Source of the DNA: Oceanospirillales bacterium
Lineage (GTDB): Bacteria; Pseudomonadota; Gammaproteobacteria; Xanthomonadales; SZUA-36
Reading direction: 5' to 3'
Assembly: GCA_003232965.1 (NCBI GenBank)
Contig: QIKG01000087.1
Span: forward strand, 1 to 8,345
DNA: 8,345 nt
Position numbers and translations under genes: made by a program. The notes beneath the pieces were generated by a model. It searched no databases, had not been told where the DNA came from, and saw only the letters and a list, made by a program, of their open reading frames with translations. This document shows, piece after piece, positions 1-6,148 of this stretch (position 1 is the stretch's first letter; each line of letters opens with the position of its first letter).

Positions 1-3000
1 TCCCAAGCAGAAAAAACATCTTCTATAACTTCTCCTAACGGCTCCAGCAAAGGCAGGCCCAAGCAGTCAATCAGTAGCCATTGGGAGCTGGTGTATTGCT
101 TTAGTGCCTCAGGCAGCGGCAAGATCCCGGCTAATGTAGTATCCGCCAACTCATTCAGCCAATCAGGCCAGTCCGTACCTGCTAGTGGTCGCAAGGTAAC
201 GCTATGGCGGTACACAGTGGCGCTCATCATGGCGAGCTCGGCTGGCGTTGTGGGCTGTATACGGTTATGCAAAAGTTGTATTGCAGACAATACTGAGCCA
301 TCCATTAGTGGCTCCTTAGGCAGTGAAATTTGGCCCTCCAATAGCCATGATAAAATGCGCTTCCTGCCCGCTCCATCAAGGCCAATATCGTCCAGTCGCT
401 GGAGCATTGCAGGGCTGATTTCATCGGGACTCAATTGCGCGGTAATAATACGCAAAGCATCTTGACCCAGGCCTTTCGGTAATGGTGTACCGTAGCTAGC
501 CGCCTGCTGACCGCACCAGCTAACAACGGTCTCTGAAATAGCAGTGCTTTGGCTGGTTTCCCGAAAACGAATGCGGCGCGCCCCCAGCCCTGCAAATAAT
601 TGTTCCAGCTTTTGTAACAGCTCCGTTGGCTTCCAGGCACGCTGGCCTAACAATTCTAGGATTACGGAGTCGTCGATTTCCTTGACTAAATTCAAGCCTG
701 CCAGGTGTTGGTCAAGTAGCTTGATATCAGCGATTTCCGGTAGCGTCTGTAAACCCTCCAAATAGGCACTAGTTGAACTGCCTGGCTCCAGCCCTTGTTG
801 CTGCCACTCTCCTAGCCGGGCTTTGACACTCTTTTGCTGGAAAAACAATCTAATTTGTTCATCAATTTCTCCGCTCAGTTCTTCAAAGGCATGTAGATGT
901 TCATTAATGGGCGCCGACTTGCCATCAAAACCACAGGTGCAAATGGGCTGGTAGTCAAGATTAACCAAGCCTCGGCAGCGCACCGCAAGAGCCTGTTTAC
1001 GATAGGACTCAATGGCGGCCAACTGTTGCTCCAAGCCTATATGTTGACTGTGTGCCAGGATCGAGGCCTGCCACTGCCAAAGTGGGTGTTGATCAATGGT
1101 TTGTCGCCAACGCTCGTGAGAGCTTTGGTAGTCACTTTGGTAGTCTGCATAGATAATACCTGCCTGCTGCAACCAGCTATCGAGCTCGTCAACTTGTTCT
1201 AATCTTGGCATTTCACCTAATGCCGCTATGTTACTAACAACCTGGCTTTCGGTCAGAGCCGGGTGCTGTAGCAGGTAGCGATAAAACTCGATCTTCCTAA
1301 GTAGCCGTGTAAGTCGCTCTTCAAGGCTTGTAAATGAGTTTGTTTCTGCCAGATGCGCTTGTACGGAACCCGCTTCATAGAGGAACTGCTGCAGCCCCTG
1401 CAGTACATCGTTATCCTCGGTCAGTAGCTTCCATATGGCAAGGTGGCTACAGAGCCGTCGCCATAGCCCTTCGCCTTGCGAAATGGGTTGCAATTTGTCC
1501 GCCAGCAACTGCATACGGTTGACCAGCTCGGCTGCTGCCGTCTGGACTAATCTGGCAATCCGGCGTTGAGCCAATACGCTCCATTGACGGGGAATTGCAA
1601 TATTAAGACCCGTGCAAAGCAGCTCTATAGCCTGTAATTGTTTACTACTAAGGGAGTTCCCTGGCACCACTTTGTCGTATTGCAACAGGTTGGGGAGAGT
1701 CTCAAAGGAATCCCTATATGACACACCCTGTTTGATGATATCTAACTCCCCTTGTAGGAGCAAAAAAACCAGGATAGCTCTGGTTTGGTCTGGAACCAGG
1801 CCATAGATGGGGTTAGCCAAGTGCTCAGCTATGGTTTGTGGGGATGGGTTGTGCTCTAGCAATGGGGTGATCATAGCTATCAATTCATGCTTTTCCAGGT
1901 TGCGGGGAATAATATATTCACGCCCCTTACGGCGTAGTAAACCCATAGGCACAAGGTAGGCTTCACGAATCAACATCACATATTCATCAGCGTGCTCAGA
2001 GAGCAGATCGGCATTTGTGGTAAATTGCATCAAGTGCCGCCACGCTGCTTTAGGCAGTGGGCCGTGAGCGGGCGCAAAGCGTTCAAACCCCGGCCAAGTA
2101 CGCCGTAGCACCCACAATGCCAGTGCCTCTAACCAGCTATCTGGCGATCCCTTTATATTGAACCGGGGCGGGATTTCGCGCTGCCCTTCCGGGGTCACCA
2201 GCGCCGCCTCCAGCCAGGCATTACGCACCATATTTTGCCACATTGGAACCCGAGTTTGGATACGCCGCAGCAGGCGTTTTTTGTGCTCTATCCCTAAGGG
2301 GTGAGCTTGTATTCGGGTCAGGGCTGCCAGCTCCAGCAGGTCTTCGTCCACTTCAATGGGAAGGGGAATTAGGGTGTAACACCCAGCCGCCGCGCTAGCC
2401 TCACCCCAAGGCAGGCGAATACAGAGCCGTATCGCATCCTCTTCCGCTCCCGGGGGTGGTTCGGTTTCACCTGACCACACAGTATAGCTGCGTTCATGGA
2501 AGCGCCACCTTAATAACCGATGCTGATACTGCTCACGAGGCAGGGTAAAAGGGTTAAAGCCATCCTCAGGCAGTAGCGGAACAAGCAATTCCAAAATCAG
2601 GCCTGATTGACCGCGCAACTCACCCATCTCTCTTTTCAGCTGGGTCTCAAAAGCTGCGCTGCCGTCGTCATTTAGTTGCAAGCGATAACCACCATCATGG
2701 CTGCTTACAAAGCGCCCTTGGTCAGCAAACTGCCGCAGGATTTTCTCGATGATTTTCAGGTTCCGCGCTGGTTCTACCCGGGTGGCACTAAATAGCAACC
2801 AACTGGCCGCTTCAGTGGCGCTTAAATGGTCTCGTGCCGGGGATAAGTGTACCAGTACCAACAGTTTCAACACCCGCCCTGCCAAGGTACGTAGCGCTGG
2901 CTTCTCAAATAGTTCATCCAGGTGTTGGCGATACCAGGGAAACACTTGTTGTGCCAAACCGATAAATTCTGGTTGTAGTTCAAACAGATCCAGGAAGTGG

Positions 3001-3956
3001 TCTACAATCATATCGGGTGTAATCAGTGCGCCCCAAGACTGATTTAGAAATGATTCCACTCCACGAGTTGAGTCCCCGCGTAAACTGGTCACCACAAAAT
3101 CAACTACTCCGCGTGTTTGCGAGAAACGATCCCGAATTTCTTCCAATAAAGTCAGGGTCGCAGGGTGCAGCGGATAAATACTCTGTAGTAGCGACAAATC
3201 CAATGACAGAGAGGGGAAAGACTCCGTTAGTTGTTGTCCCAAGCGGCGCACGGCCTTCTGGTACCCTGGTTTTTTGATCAAAATACTGTCGGCGATCAGG
3301 GTTTGTACATGCGCGGGTGTTAGCAATAGACGCAGTGGATAACGATCTTTAATTTTGCGGTATAGGCTATGCTCTAGCTCGCCGGTGTGTTCAATCCCCT
3401 CCTGCATTGCTGCCAAAATCCAGAAACTCCGATCCATCGACCACTCACCGATAAACTGAAGAAAGCGTACATCTTCGTTAAAGGCATGTGCGTCACTTTT
3501 AGAGCGCAGAAATTCGGATAGCTCGTCCAGCACCAATAAAGTCGCATCCGGCCGCAATTGATTCCATACCAAGCGGCGGTCACCACCGCCTACCTCGATT
3601 CCCAAAGCAGAACAAACTATATCTTCCAAGCGGTTGCTTGCGCTAAAATTCACCAAAGAGATTGGGATCACCCTTACAGGCTCAGAAGCCAGTTGCCCGC
3701 TGCGTAGCTGCTGGGTTAGGTAAGACAGAAAATGAGATTTGCCAGAGCCATAATGACCGATAAGAAAAGCACCACCACCTTGTTTTCGCTTTAGTAGTTG
3801 GCTCAACGCGTGGAGGTGGGCTTTGATCTCTGCGGTAATTAGAAAACTATCGGTTAACCAATCCGCTGATTCAGTCTCCAGGTCGGTTAATCGCACTACG
3901 GTTGGATGTGGCCTGACTTCCAGTAGGTCACCGATATTGGTAATTTTCTCTGCCAT
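1..3956 (-). CDS. Giant P-loop ATPase, DUF6079-like, BrxC/PglY-related (C-terminus beyond window)
   Basis: I followed this frame codon by codon from an ATG at 3956-3954 to the left edge and met no stop: 1318 codons, with the C-terminus outside the window. Seen: Walker A GHYGSGKS at residues 67-74 after a Gly-rich strand; Walker B LLVLDE at 140-145 (D144, E145) followed by LSEFLRSK; a sensor-like strand WILAAMQE at 179-186; and a basic stretch RKIKDRYPLR near 200-209 that could supply an arginine finger. The middle is helical and Leu/Gln/Glu-rich. A Cys cluster, C994, C1006 and C1008, could bind a metal. Walker B plus the LSEFLRSK continuation fits my memory of DUF6079. More distantly it fits the BrxC/PglY ATPases of BREX/Pgl phage defence; that link is inferred. 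It would act in the cytoplasm, as there is no signal peptide or membrane segment. The start has no obvious Shine-Dalgarno site, but an in-frame stop lies 21 bases upstream with no other ATG between. ATPase certain, family likely, defence role plausible. Confidence 0.88.
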   Translation of the reverse strand, partial: MAEKITNIGDLLEVRPHPTVVRLTDLETESADWLTDSFLITAEIKAHLHALSQLLKRKQGGGAFLIGHYGSGKSHFLSYLTQQLRSGQLASEPVRVIPISLVNFSASNRLEDIVCSALGIEVGGGDRRLVWNQLRPDATLLVLDELSEFLRSKSDAHAFNEDVRFLQFIGEWSMDRSFWILAAMQEGIEHTGELEHSLYRKIKDRYPLRLLLTPAHVQTLIADSILIKKPGYQKAVRRLGQQLTESFPSLSLDLSLLQSIYPLHPATLTLLEEIRDRFSQTRGVVDFVVTSLRGDSTRGVESFLNQSWGALITPDMIVDHFLDLFELQPEFIGLAQQVFPWYRQHLDELFEKPALRTLAGRVLKLLVLVHLSPARDHLSATEAASWLLFSATRVEPARNLKIIEKILRQFADQGRFVSSHDGGYRLQLNDDGSAAFETQLKREMGELRGQSGLILELLVPLLPEDGFNPFTLPREQYQHRLLRWRFHERSYTVWSGETEPPPGAEEDAIRLCIRLPWGEASAAAGCYTLIPLPIEVDEDLLELAALTRIQAHPLGIEHKKRLLRRIQTRVPMWQNMVRNAWLEAALVTPEGQREIPPRFNIKGSPDSWLEALALWVLRRTWPGFERFAPAHGPLPKAAWRHLMQFTTNADLLSEHADEYVMLIREAYLVPMGLLRRKGREYIIPRNLEKHELIAMITPLLEHNPSPQTIAEHLANPIYGLVPDQTRAILVFLLLQGELDIIKQGVSYRDSFETLPNLLQYDKVVPGNSLSSKQLQAIELLCTGLNIAIPRQWSVLAQRRIARLVQTAAAELVNRMQLLADKLQPISQGEGLWRRLCSHLAIWKLLTEDNDVLQGLQQFLYEAGSVQAHLAETNSFTSLEERLTRLLRKIEFYRYLLQHPALTESQVVSNIAALGEMPRLEQVDELDSWLQQAGIIYADYQSDYQSSHERWRQTIDQHPLWQWQASILAHSQHIGLEQQLAAIESYRKQALAVRCRGLVNLDYQPICTCGFDGKSAPINEHLHAFEELSGEIDEQIRLFFQQKSVKARLGEWQQQGLEPGSSTSAYLEGLQTLPEIADIKLLDQHLAGLNLVKEIDDSVILELLGQRAWKPTELLQKLEQLFAGLGARRIRFRETSQSTAISETVVSWCGQQAASYGTPLPKGLGQDALRIITAQLSPDEISPAMLQRLDDIGLDGAGRKRILSWLLEGQISLPKEPLMDGSVLSAIQLLHNRIQPTTPAELAMMSATVYRHSVTLRPLAGTDWPDWLNELADTTLAGILPLPEALKQYTSSQWLLIDCLGLPLLEPLGEVIEDVFSAW

Positions 3957-3973
3957 AGAGCAAACTTTAGCAT

Positions 3974-4003
3974 ATTATTTTGAATCAGCTGTGACTATGG
4001 CAA
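3974..4003 (-). promoter_or_regulatory. Possible promoter of the ATPase gene
   Basis: On the minus strand, TTGCCA (4003-3998) and AATAAT (3979-3974) are separated by 18 bases and point at the ATPase start at 3956. The -10 match is weak and the untranslated leader would be only about 10 bases, consistent with the lack of a visible ribosome binding site. The -35 half lies inside the duplicated 5' end of the TPR gene, so the TPR coding start may have carried the divergent promoter in the ancestral arrangement. Confidence 0.25.
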
Positions 4004-4070
4004 CAAAAGACAAACTAATTAAGTGATTAATAGACATTTCCTTAAAGTGCTGCGCTGTAACCTGCAACAG
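3981..4070 (+). pseudogene. Truncated copy of the TPR gene 5' end
   Basis: Bases 3981-4022 match 4990-5031 with one mismatch (3988), covering the leader, the ATG (3997) and codons MATKDKLIK. A 23-base insertion follows (4023-4045). Then 4046-4070 match 5032-5056 with one mismatch (4056). Beyond 4070 the similarity stops. The insertion puts a TGA at 4024-4026 and shifts the frame, so no protein beyond 9 residues can be made. With 65 of 67 aligned bases identical and no coding constraint on this copy, the duplication is probably recent. It sits 25 bases from the ATPase start, so it is likely what remains of the original junction between the two divergent genes. Confidence 0.85.
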
Positions 4071-4118
4071 CAATAACTTGGTCATAATCCTTGCGTTTTA
4101 GCTGCTGCCCTCAATCCC

Positions 4119-4153
4119 TTGACAATACTATAAGTATGACTAATAATCATACT
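4119..4153 (+). promoter_or_regulatory. Toxin-antitoxin promoter with overlapping palindromic operator
   Basis: A perfect -35 TTGACA (4119-4124) is followed after 17 bases by AATAAT (4142-4147), or after 16 by TAATAA. A perfect inverted repeat AGTATGA-N7-TCATACT (4133-4139 and 4147-4153) brackets the -10. A further ATACT half-site at 4125-4129 forms a second inverted repeat with AGTAT at 4133-4137. Ribbon-helix-helix antitoxins typically bind such short repeated half-sites as tandem dimers, so this is very likely the operator through which the antitoxin/toxin complex represses its own operon. Confidence 0.72.
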
Positions 4154-4156
4154 ATT

Positions 4157-4160
4157 GGAG
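4157..4160 (+). promoter_or_regulatory. Ribosome binding site of the antitoxin gene
   Basis: GGAG lies 7 bases before the ATG at 4168. It is the best Shine-Dalgarno match near this gene and supports the chosen start. The toxin gene has no such site of its own in clear view, so its translation probably depends on coupling through the 16-base overlap. Confidence 0.6.
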
Positions 4161-4167
4161 ATATCTC

Positions 4168-4410
4168 ATGGGCAGTAGTAAAATCGCAATTACACTAGAG
4201 TCAGGCATGTTAGCCGAGGTTGATGCGCTTGTGAAAAAGCACATTTTTCCTAATCGGAGTCGTGCAATTCAGGTGGCTGTAGAAGAAAAGCTAAGTCGGC
4301 TGAATCACAGTCTTCTAGCTCAGGAATGCGCGAAATTGGATCCGGAATATGAAAAGGCTTTGGCAGATGAAGGCTTAACTGAGGATTTGTCTGAATGGCC
4401 CAAATATTAA
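4168..4410 (+). CDS. MazE-like ribbon-helix-helix antitoxin
   Basis: This 80-residue protein is the antitoxin of a type II module: it neutralises the toxin encoded next to it and represses the operon. Residues 3-9 (SSKIAITL region) form the DNA-contacting beta strand of a CopG/MetJ-type ribbon-helix-helix fold. Helix 1 follows at about 11-23 and helix 2 at about 30-45, after the turn FPNRSRA. The acidic C-terminal tail (about 56-80), ending LSEWPKY, is the kind of extension that MazE-type antitoxins thread across the toxin dimer. The last 16 bases overlap the toxin start, giving translational coupling with antitoxin first, as usual. A strong promoter and operator lie just upstream. Length and layout are normal for the family and the gene appears intact. 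The fold belongs to the RHH class rather than the AbrB/SpoVT fold of E. coli MazE, so I leave the symbol empty. Confidence 0.9.
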   Translation: MGSSKIAITLESGMLAEVDALVKKHIFPNRSRAIQVAVEEKLSRLNHSLLAQECAKLDPEYEKALADEGLTEDLSEWPKY

Positions 4411-4733
4411 GGGGTGAGGTTCGCTGGGCGGAACTCAATCCAACTCGTGGCCATGAGCAAGCTGGGCGCAGGCCAGTGCTTATTCTAAGTCACGATATTT
4501 TCAACAAACGCTCTGGTACCGTTATTGCGATGGCCTTAACTAGCCAACCTCAAAAAGCTCATTTTCCTCTCACCTATTCCTTGAAACCCAAGCAACTACA
4601 GAAACCATCTTGGGTCAAGATCAGTCAAATACGCACCTTATCCGTGGAAAGAATTGGTAGGAAACTAGGAACTGTTGAACCTGAGCAATTAGCGAAAATT
4701 GTGGATGGGCTAAATCAAATAATCGGAAAATAG
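4395..4733 (+). CDS. mazF: MazF/PemK-family endoribonuclease toxin
   Basis: This 112-residue toxin is predicted to cleave mRNA at short sequence motifs when the antitoxin is degraded. The family signature is complete: RGEVRWAELNP at 6-16, then GHEQAGRRPVLIL at 19-31, LTSQ at 48-51 and SQIRTLS near 77-83. By alignment from memory with Bacillus subtilis MazF, R26 and T49 correspond to its catalytic Arg25 and Thr48, so the active site looks intact. The length is typical and no membrane segment is seen. It overlaps the antitoxin by 16 bases and depends on the same promoter. No terminator is visible behind it, so transcripts could run on about 270 bases into the TPR gene, which lies in the same direction. 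The module lies between two copies of the TPR gene's 5' end, which marks it as acquired. PemK and ChpB are equivalent names for close relatives; the exact subfamily is not settled here. Confidence 0.95.
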   Translation: MAQILRGEVRWAELNPTRGHEQAGRRPVLILSHDIFNKRSGTVIAMALTSQPQKAHFPLTYSLKPKQLQKPSWVKISQIRTLSVERIGRKLGTVEPEQLAKIVDGLNQIIGK

Positions 4734-4754
4734 CAAGGCGCATCATCAAGCCGG

Positions 4755-4901
4755 GCGTTAAAAAAAGACTCGGCGGCTGGTGTACTTCGTCTAGCCGAAA
4801 TGGGACTACTCGACCTCGATGATCCAGTAGCGAAGCACCTTGAGGGATTCACCATTGAGAACGTGACCATTCGTCACCTACTCAACCATACATGGACATA
4901 A
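4755..4901 (+). pseudogene. Fragment of a serine hydrolase (class C beta-lactamase-like) gene
   Basis: Read from 4755, the frame gives a run with AAGVLRLAEMGLLDLDDPVA, then TIENVTIRHLLNHT, before a TAA at 4899-4901. This matches the region just after the SxxK motif in the beta-lactamase/penicillin-binding-protein-like serine hydrolases (PF00144), where the usual pattern is TAA..L.L.E.G.L.LDDPV...ITIRHLLTHTSG. Only about 45 codons remain of a protein that normally has 350 or more. There is no start codon or Shine-Dalgarno site, and the catalytic serine is not where the motif requires it. The HTSG that should follow is replaced by HTWT and a stop. It begins right behind the toxin gene and is best explained as debris carried in, or stranded, by the insertion. 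It is not a functional gene. Confidence 0.75.
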
Positions 4902-4925
4902 TAGGTTCGGTGGTTATTTTTCGTT

Positions 4926-4953
4926 TTGCTGTGGAATCAAGAGCATGTATAGT
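4926..4953 (+). promoter_or_regulatory. Likely promoter of the TPR gene
   Basis: TTGCTG (4926-4931) and TATAGT (4948-4953) are spaced by 16 bases and point toward the TPR start at 5006, giving a leader of roughly 45 bases. This segment lies upstream of the duplicated block, in sequence not found next to the truncated copy. The gene may therefore use a promoter acquired with the insertion rather than its original one. Confidence 0.4.
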
Positions 4954-4989
4954 ATGCGTGTTTCTATCTGGGGATTGGGGTACTAATCT

Positions 4990-5056
4990 TGAATCAACTG
5001 TGACTATGGCAACAAAAGACAAACTAATTAAAGTGCTGCGCCGTAACCTGCAACAG
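4990..5056 (+). repeat. Direct repeat, intact copy (TPR gene 5' end)
   Basis: This is the uninterrupted partner of the broken copy at 3981-4070: 42 bases (4990-5031) plus 25 bases (5032-5056), with two mismatches in total. Start-to-start distance is 1009 bases. The toxin-antitoxin module and the serine hydrolase scrap lie between the two copies. Confidence 0.85.
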
Positions 5057-5971
5057 GCCATCCGGACGAGGGATGTGGAGCAGGCCGCCAACGTGCTGCA
5101 ACGGCTCAAGCTAGAAGATCCGCTTTCTATAGAGTGCCGTGGCCTGGAGCTGGAATATCTGCTGGTCACAGATCACCAAGAGGAGGCTAAACTGCTTGCT
5201 GAGCAGTTGCTGCACCTCTACCCCAACTCCGCCCGGATTCACTACCTGGCTGGTCGAGTTGATTATCAAGCCAGAAGGTACCCACAGGCACTATCGGGTT
5301 TTACCGAAAGTAACAGCCTGTTCCCGCATTGGCGAGCCAGATTATGGTGTGGCAAGAGTTTCACTCAGCTCGGGAAATACGCAGAGGCAGAAGCAATATT
5401 GTTGGAGCTATATACTTCTCACCCACAAACCGGGCGGGATTTGGCCTGGCTATATGAACGGCTGGGAAATAGTGAGCGGGCGCTTCATTATCTACAGCGA
5501 TATCTTGACAAGTATACAGATAGCCCTCTTGCCCAAGCCCAGTTGCAACGGCTGCGCTCGCATACTCTGCCACCAGAGGATTTGCTTGCAGAGGTGGAAA
5601 TGCTGACTGAGTTGGGTGAAGAGATTCCGCCACAGATGCTGGTTACCTATCTACAACGCTTGCTGGAGAAAGGCGAAGGCAAAACTGCGCGGAAATTCAT
5701 CCATGAGCAACACAATAACATGGAACCAAAGACCGCAGTTTCTCTGGCCTGGGTTTGTTATCGCTTGCAGGCATATGACCTGGCATTGCAGCTGTTTCTT
5801 ATCGGACTCCCAGTACAGATAGATAACTATAAGTACCTACAGTCTTTGGAAAAAACAGCGGATCGTTGTGATCGAGTGGAAGATTTAGTCGCCACCTATG
5901 AGCAATATGCTCCTGAACAAAAGAAACTTTATGGCAGAATCAAGCGACTTAGGAAGCGTATGGAAAAGTAG
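5006..5971 (+). CDS. Tetratricopeptide-repeat protein, partner candidate of the divergent ATPase
   Basis: This 321-residue cytoplasmic protein is almost entirely helical. TPR-like helix pairs are seen at about 76-108 (HYLAGRVDYQARRYPQAL), 109-141 (GKSFTQLGKYAEAEAIL) and 142-174 (LAWLYERLGNSERALHYL). A further one lies near 242-264 (LAWVCYRLQAYDLAL). A less regular helical region precedes them, and the tail is strongly basic (KRLRKRMEK). TPR proteins act as protein-protein scaffolds; no catalytic motif is visible. The ATG at 5006 is preferred because similarity between the two copies of this region starts only 16 bases before it. An upstream in-frame ATG at 4892 lies inside the serine hydrolase debris. 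No good Shine-Dalgarno site precedes either one. The gene probably stood back-to-back with the giant ATPase before the insertion, which suggests a shared function, but I cannot name it. The gene looks complete, with a TAG stop. Confidence 0.88.
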   Translation: MATKDKLIKVLRRNLQQAIRTRDVEQAANVLQRLKLEDPLSIECRGLELEYLLVTDHQEEAKLLAEQLLHLYPNSARIHYLAGRVDYQARRYPQALSGFTESNSLFPHWRARLWCGKSFTQLGKYAEAEAILLELYTSHPQTGRDLAWLYERLGNSERALHYLQRYLDKYTDSPLAQAQLQRLRSHTLPPEDLLAEVEMLTELGEEIPPQMLVTYLQRLLEKGEGKTARKFIHEQHNNMEPKTAVSLAWVCYRLQAYDLALQLFLIGLPVQIDNYKYLQSLEKTADRCDRVEDLVATYEQYAPEQKKLYGRIKRLRKRMEK

Positions 5972-6018
5972 CCTAGCTATAGCATAATAATGCAGGGGCT
6001 TGAGAGGCGTTCAATTGC

Positions 6019-6038
6019 CATTATTGCCGGCAGTAATG
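6019..6038 (+). terminator. Hairpin behind the TPR gene, possible terminator
   Basis: CATTATTGCC and GGCAGTAATG pair over all ten positions in RNA (one G-U pair), although the innermost pairs must open to form a loop. It lies 48 bases after the TPR stop. No T-run follows, so intrinsic termination is doubtful. A role in transcript stability or as a protein-binding palindrome fits equally well. Confidence 0.25.
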
Positions 6039-6090
6039 CCGCTGCTACCGCAGTTACTCCATTCCTGAGAACCGGTATTCCTACCGTGAC

Positions 6091-6112
6091 CCAATTAATT
6101 GCCAATTAATTG
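6091..6112. repeat. Tandem 11-base repeat of a palindrome
   Basis: CCAATTAATTG occurs twice head to tail (6091-6101 and 6102-6112). Each contains the perfect palindrome CAATTAATTG, so the pair is itself a perfect 21-base palindrome around one central base. Its role is unknown; AT-rich paired palindromes can be regulator sites, but it lies between gene ends rather than near a start. Confidence 0.6.
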
Positions 6113-6130
6113 TTCGATTAAAAATCAAAC
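6112..6130 (-). terminator. Weak hairpin behind the surface-protein gene
   Basis: On the minus strand GTTTGATT and AATCGAAC pair around a TTT loop (one G-U pair), starting 18 bases after the stop codon of the DUF285 gene. The stem is AT-rich and there is no poly-U tail, so termination here is uncertain. Confidence 0.25.
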
Positions 6131-6148
6131 TTGCAGATTTCTAAAGAA

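Larger units (their letters stand above)
5972..6148. other. Convergent intergenic stretch with several inverted repeats
   Basis: This separates the TPR gene from the convergent surface-protein gene. Behind the TPR stop the same frame stays open for 45 more codons to a TAA at 6107-6109. It includes an ATG at 5990 with no ribosome binding site, and I do not recognise the peptide. The stretch also holds a 10-base-pair hairpin at 6019-6038, a small CGGTA/TACCG hairpin at 6073-6086, a tandem 11-base palindromic repeat at 6091-6112 and a hairpin at 6112-6130. No hairpin followed by a clear T-tract was seen for either gene. Confidence 0.5.

Noticed and set aside
91..3277. Several plus-strand open frames opposite the giant ATPase (for example 91-465, 897-1202, 2749-3042, 3026-3277)
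   Set aside because: They are antisense to a continuous 1318-codon gene, have Ser/Cys/Arg-rich translations typical of shadow frames, and lack ribosome binding sites or recognisable domains.
4071..4118. Possible small gene or RNA between the truncated TPR copy and the toxin-antitoxin promoter
   Set aside because: No start codon with a ribosome binding site, no stable hairpin and no similarity to the flanking sequence were seen.
4731..4763. Integron attC-like sequence after the toxin stop (CAAGGCGCATC...GGGCGTTA)
   Set aside because: The right-hand core resembles GTTRRRY loosely, but the matching AAC-containing left core is absent. Only about 30 bases separate the ends, shorter than a normal attC, and no imperfect hairpin forms.
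4892..5005. Upstream in-frame ATG at 4892 as the start of the TPR gene (359 residues)
   Set aside because: The extra 38 codons run through the serine hydrolase debris and unrelated sequence. Similarity between the two copies of this gene's 5' end begins only just before the ATG at 5006.
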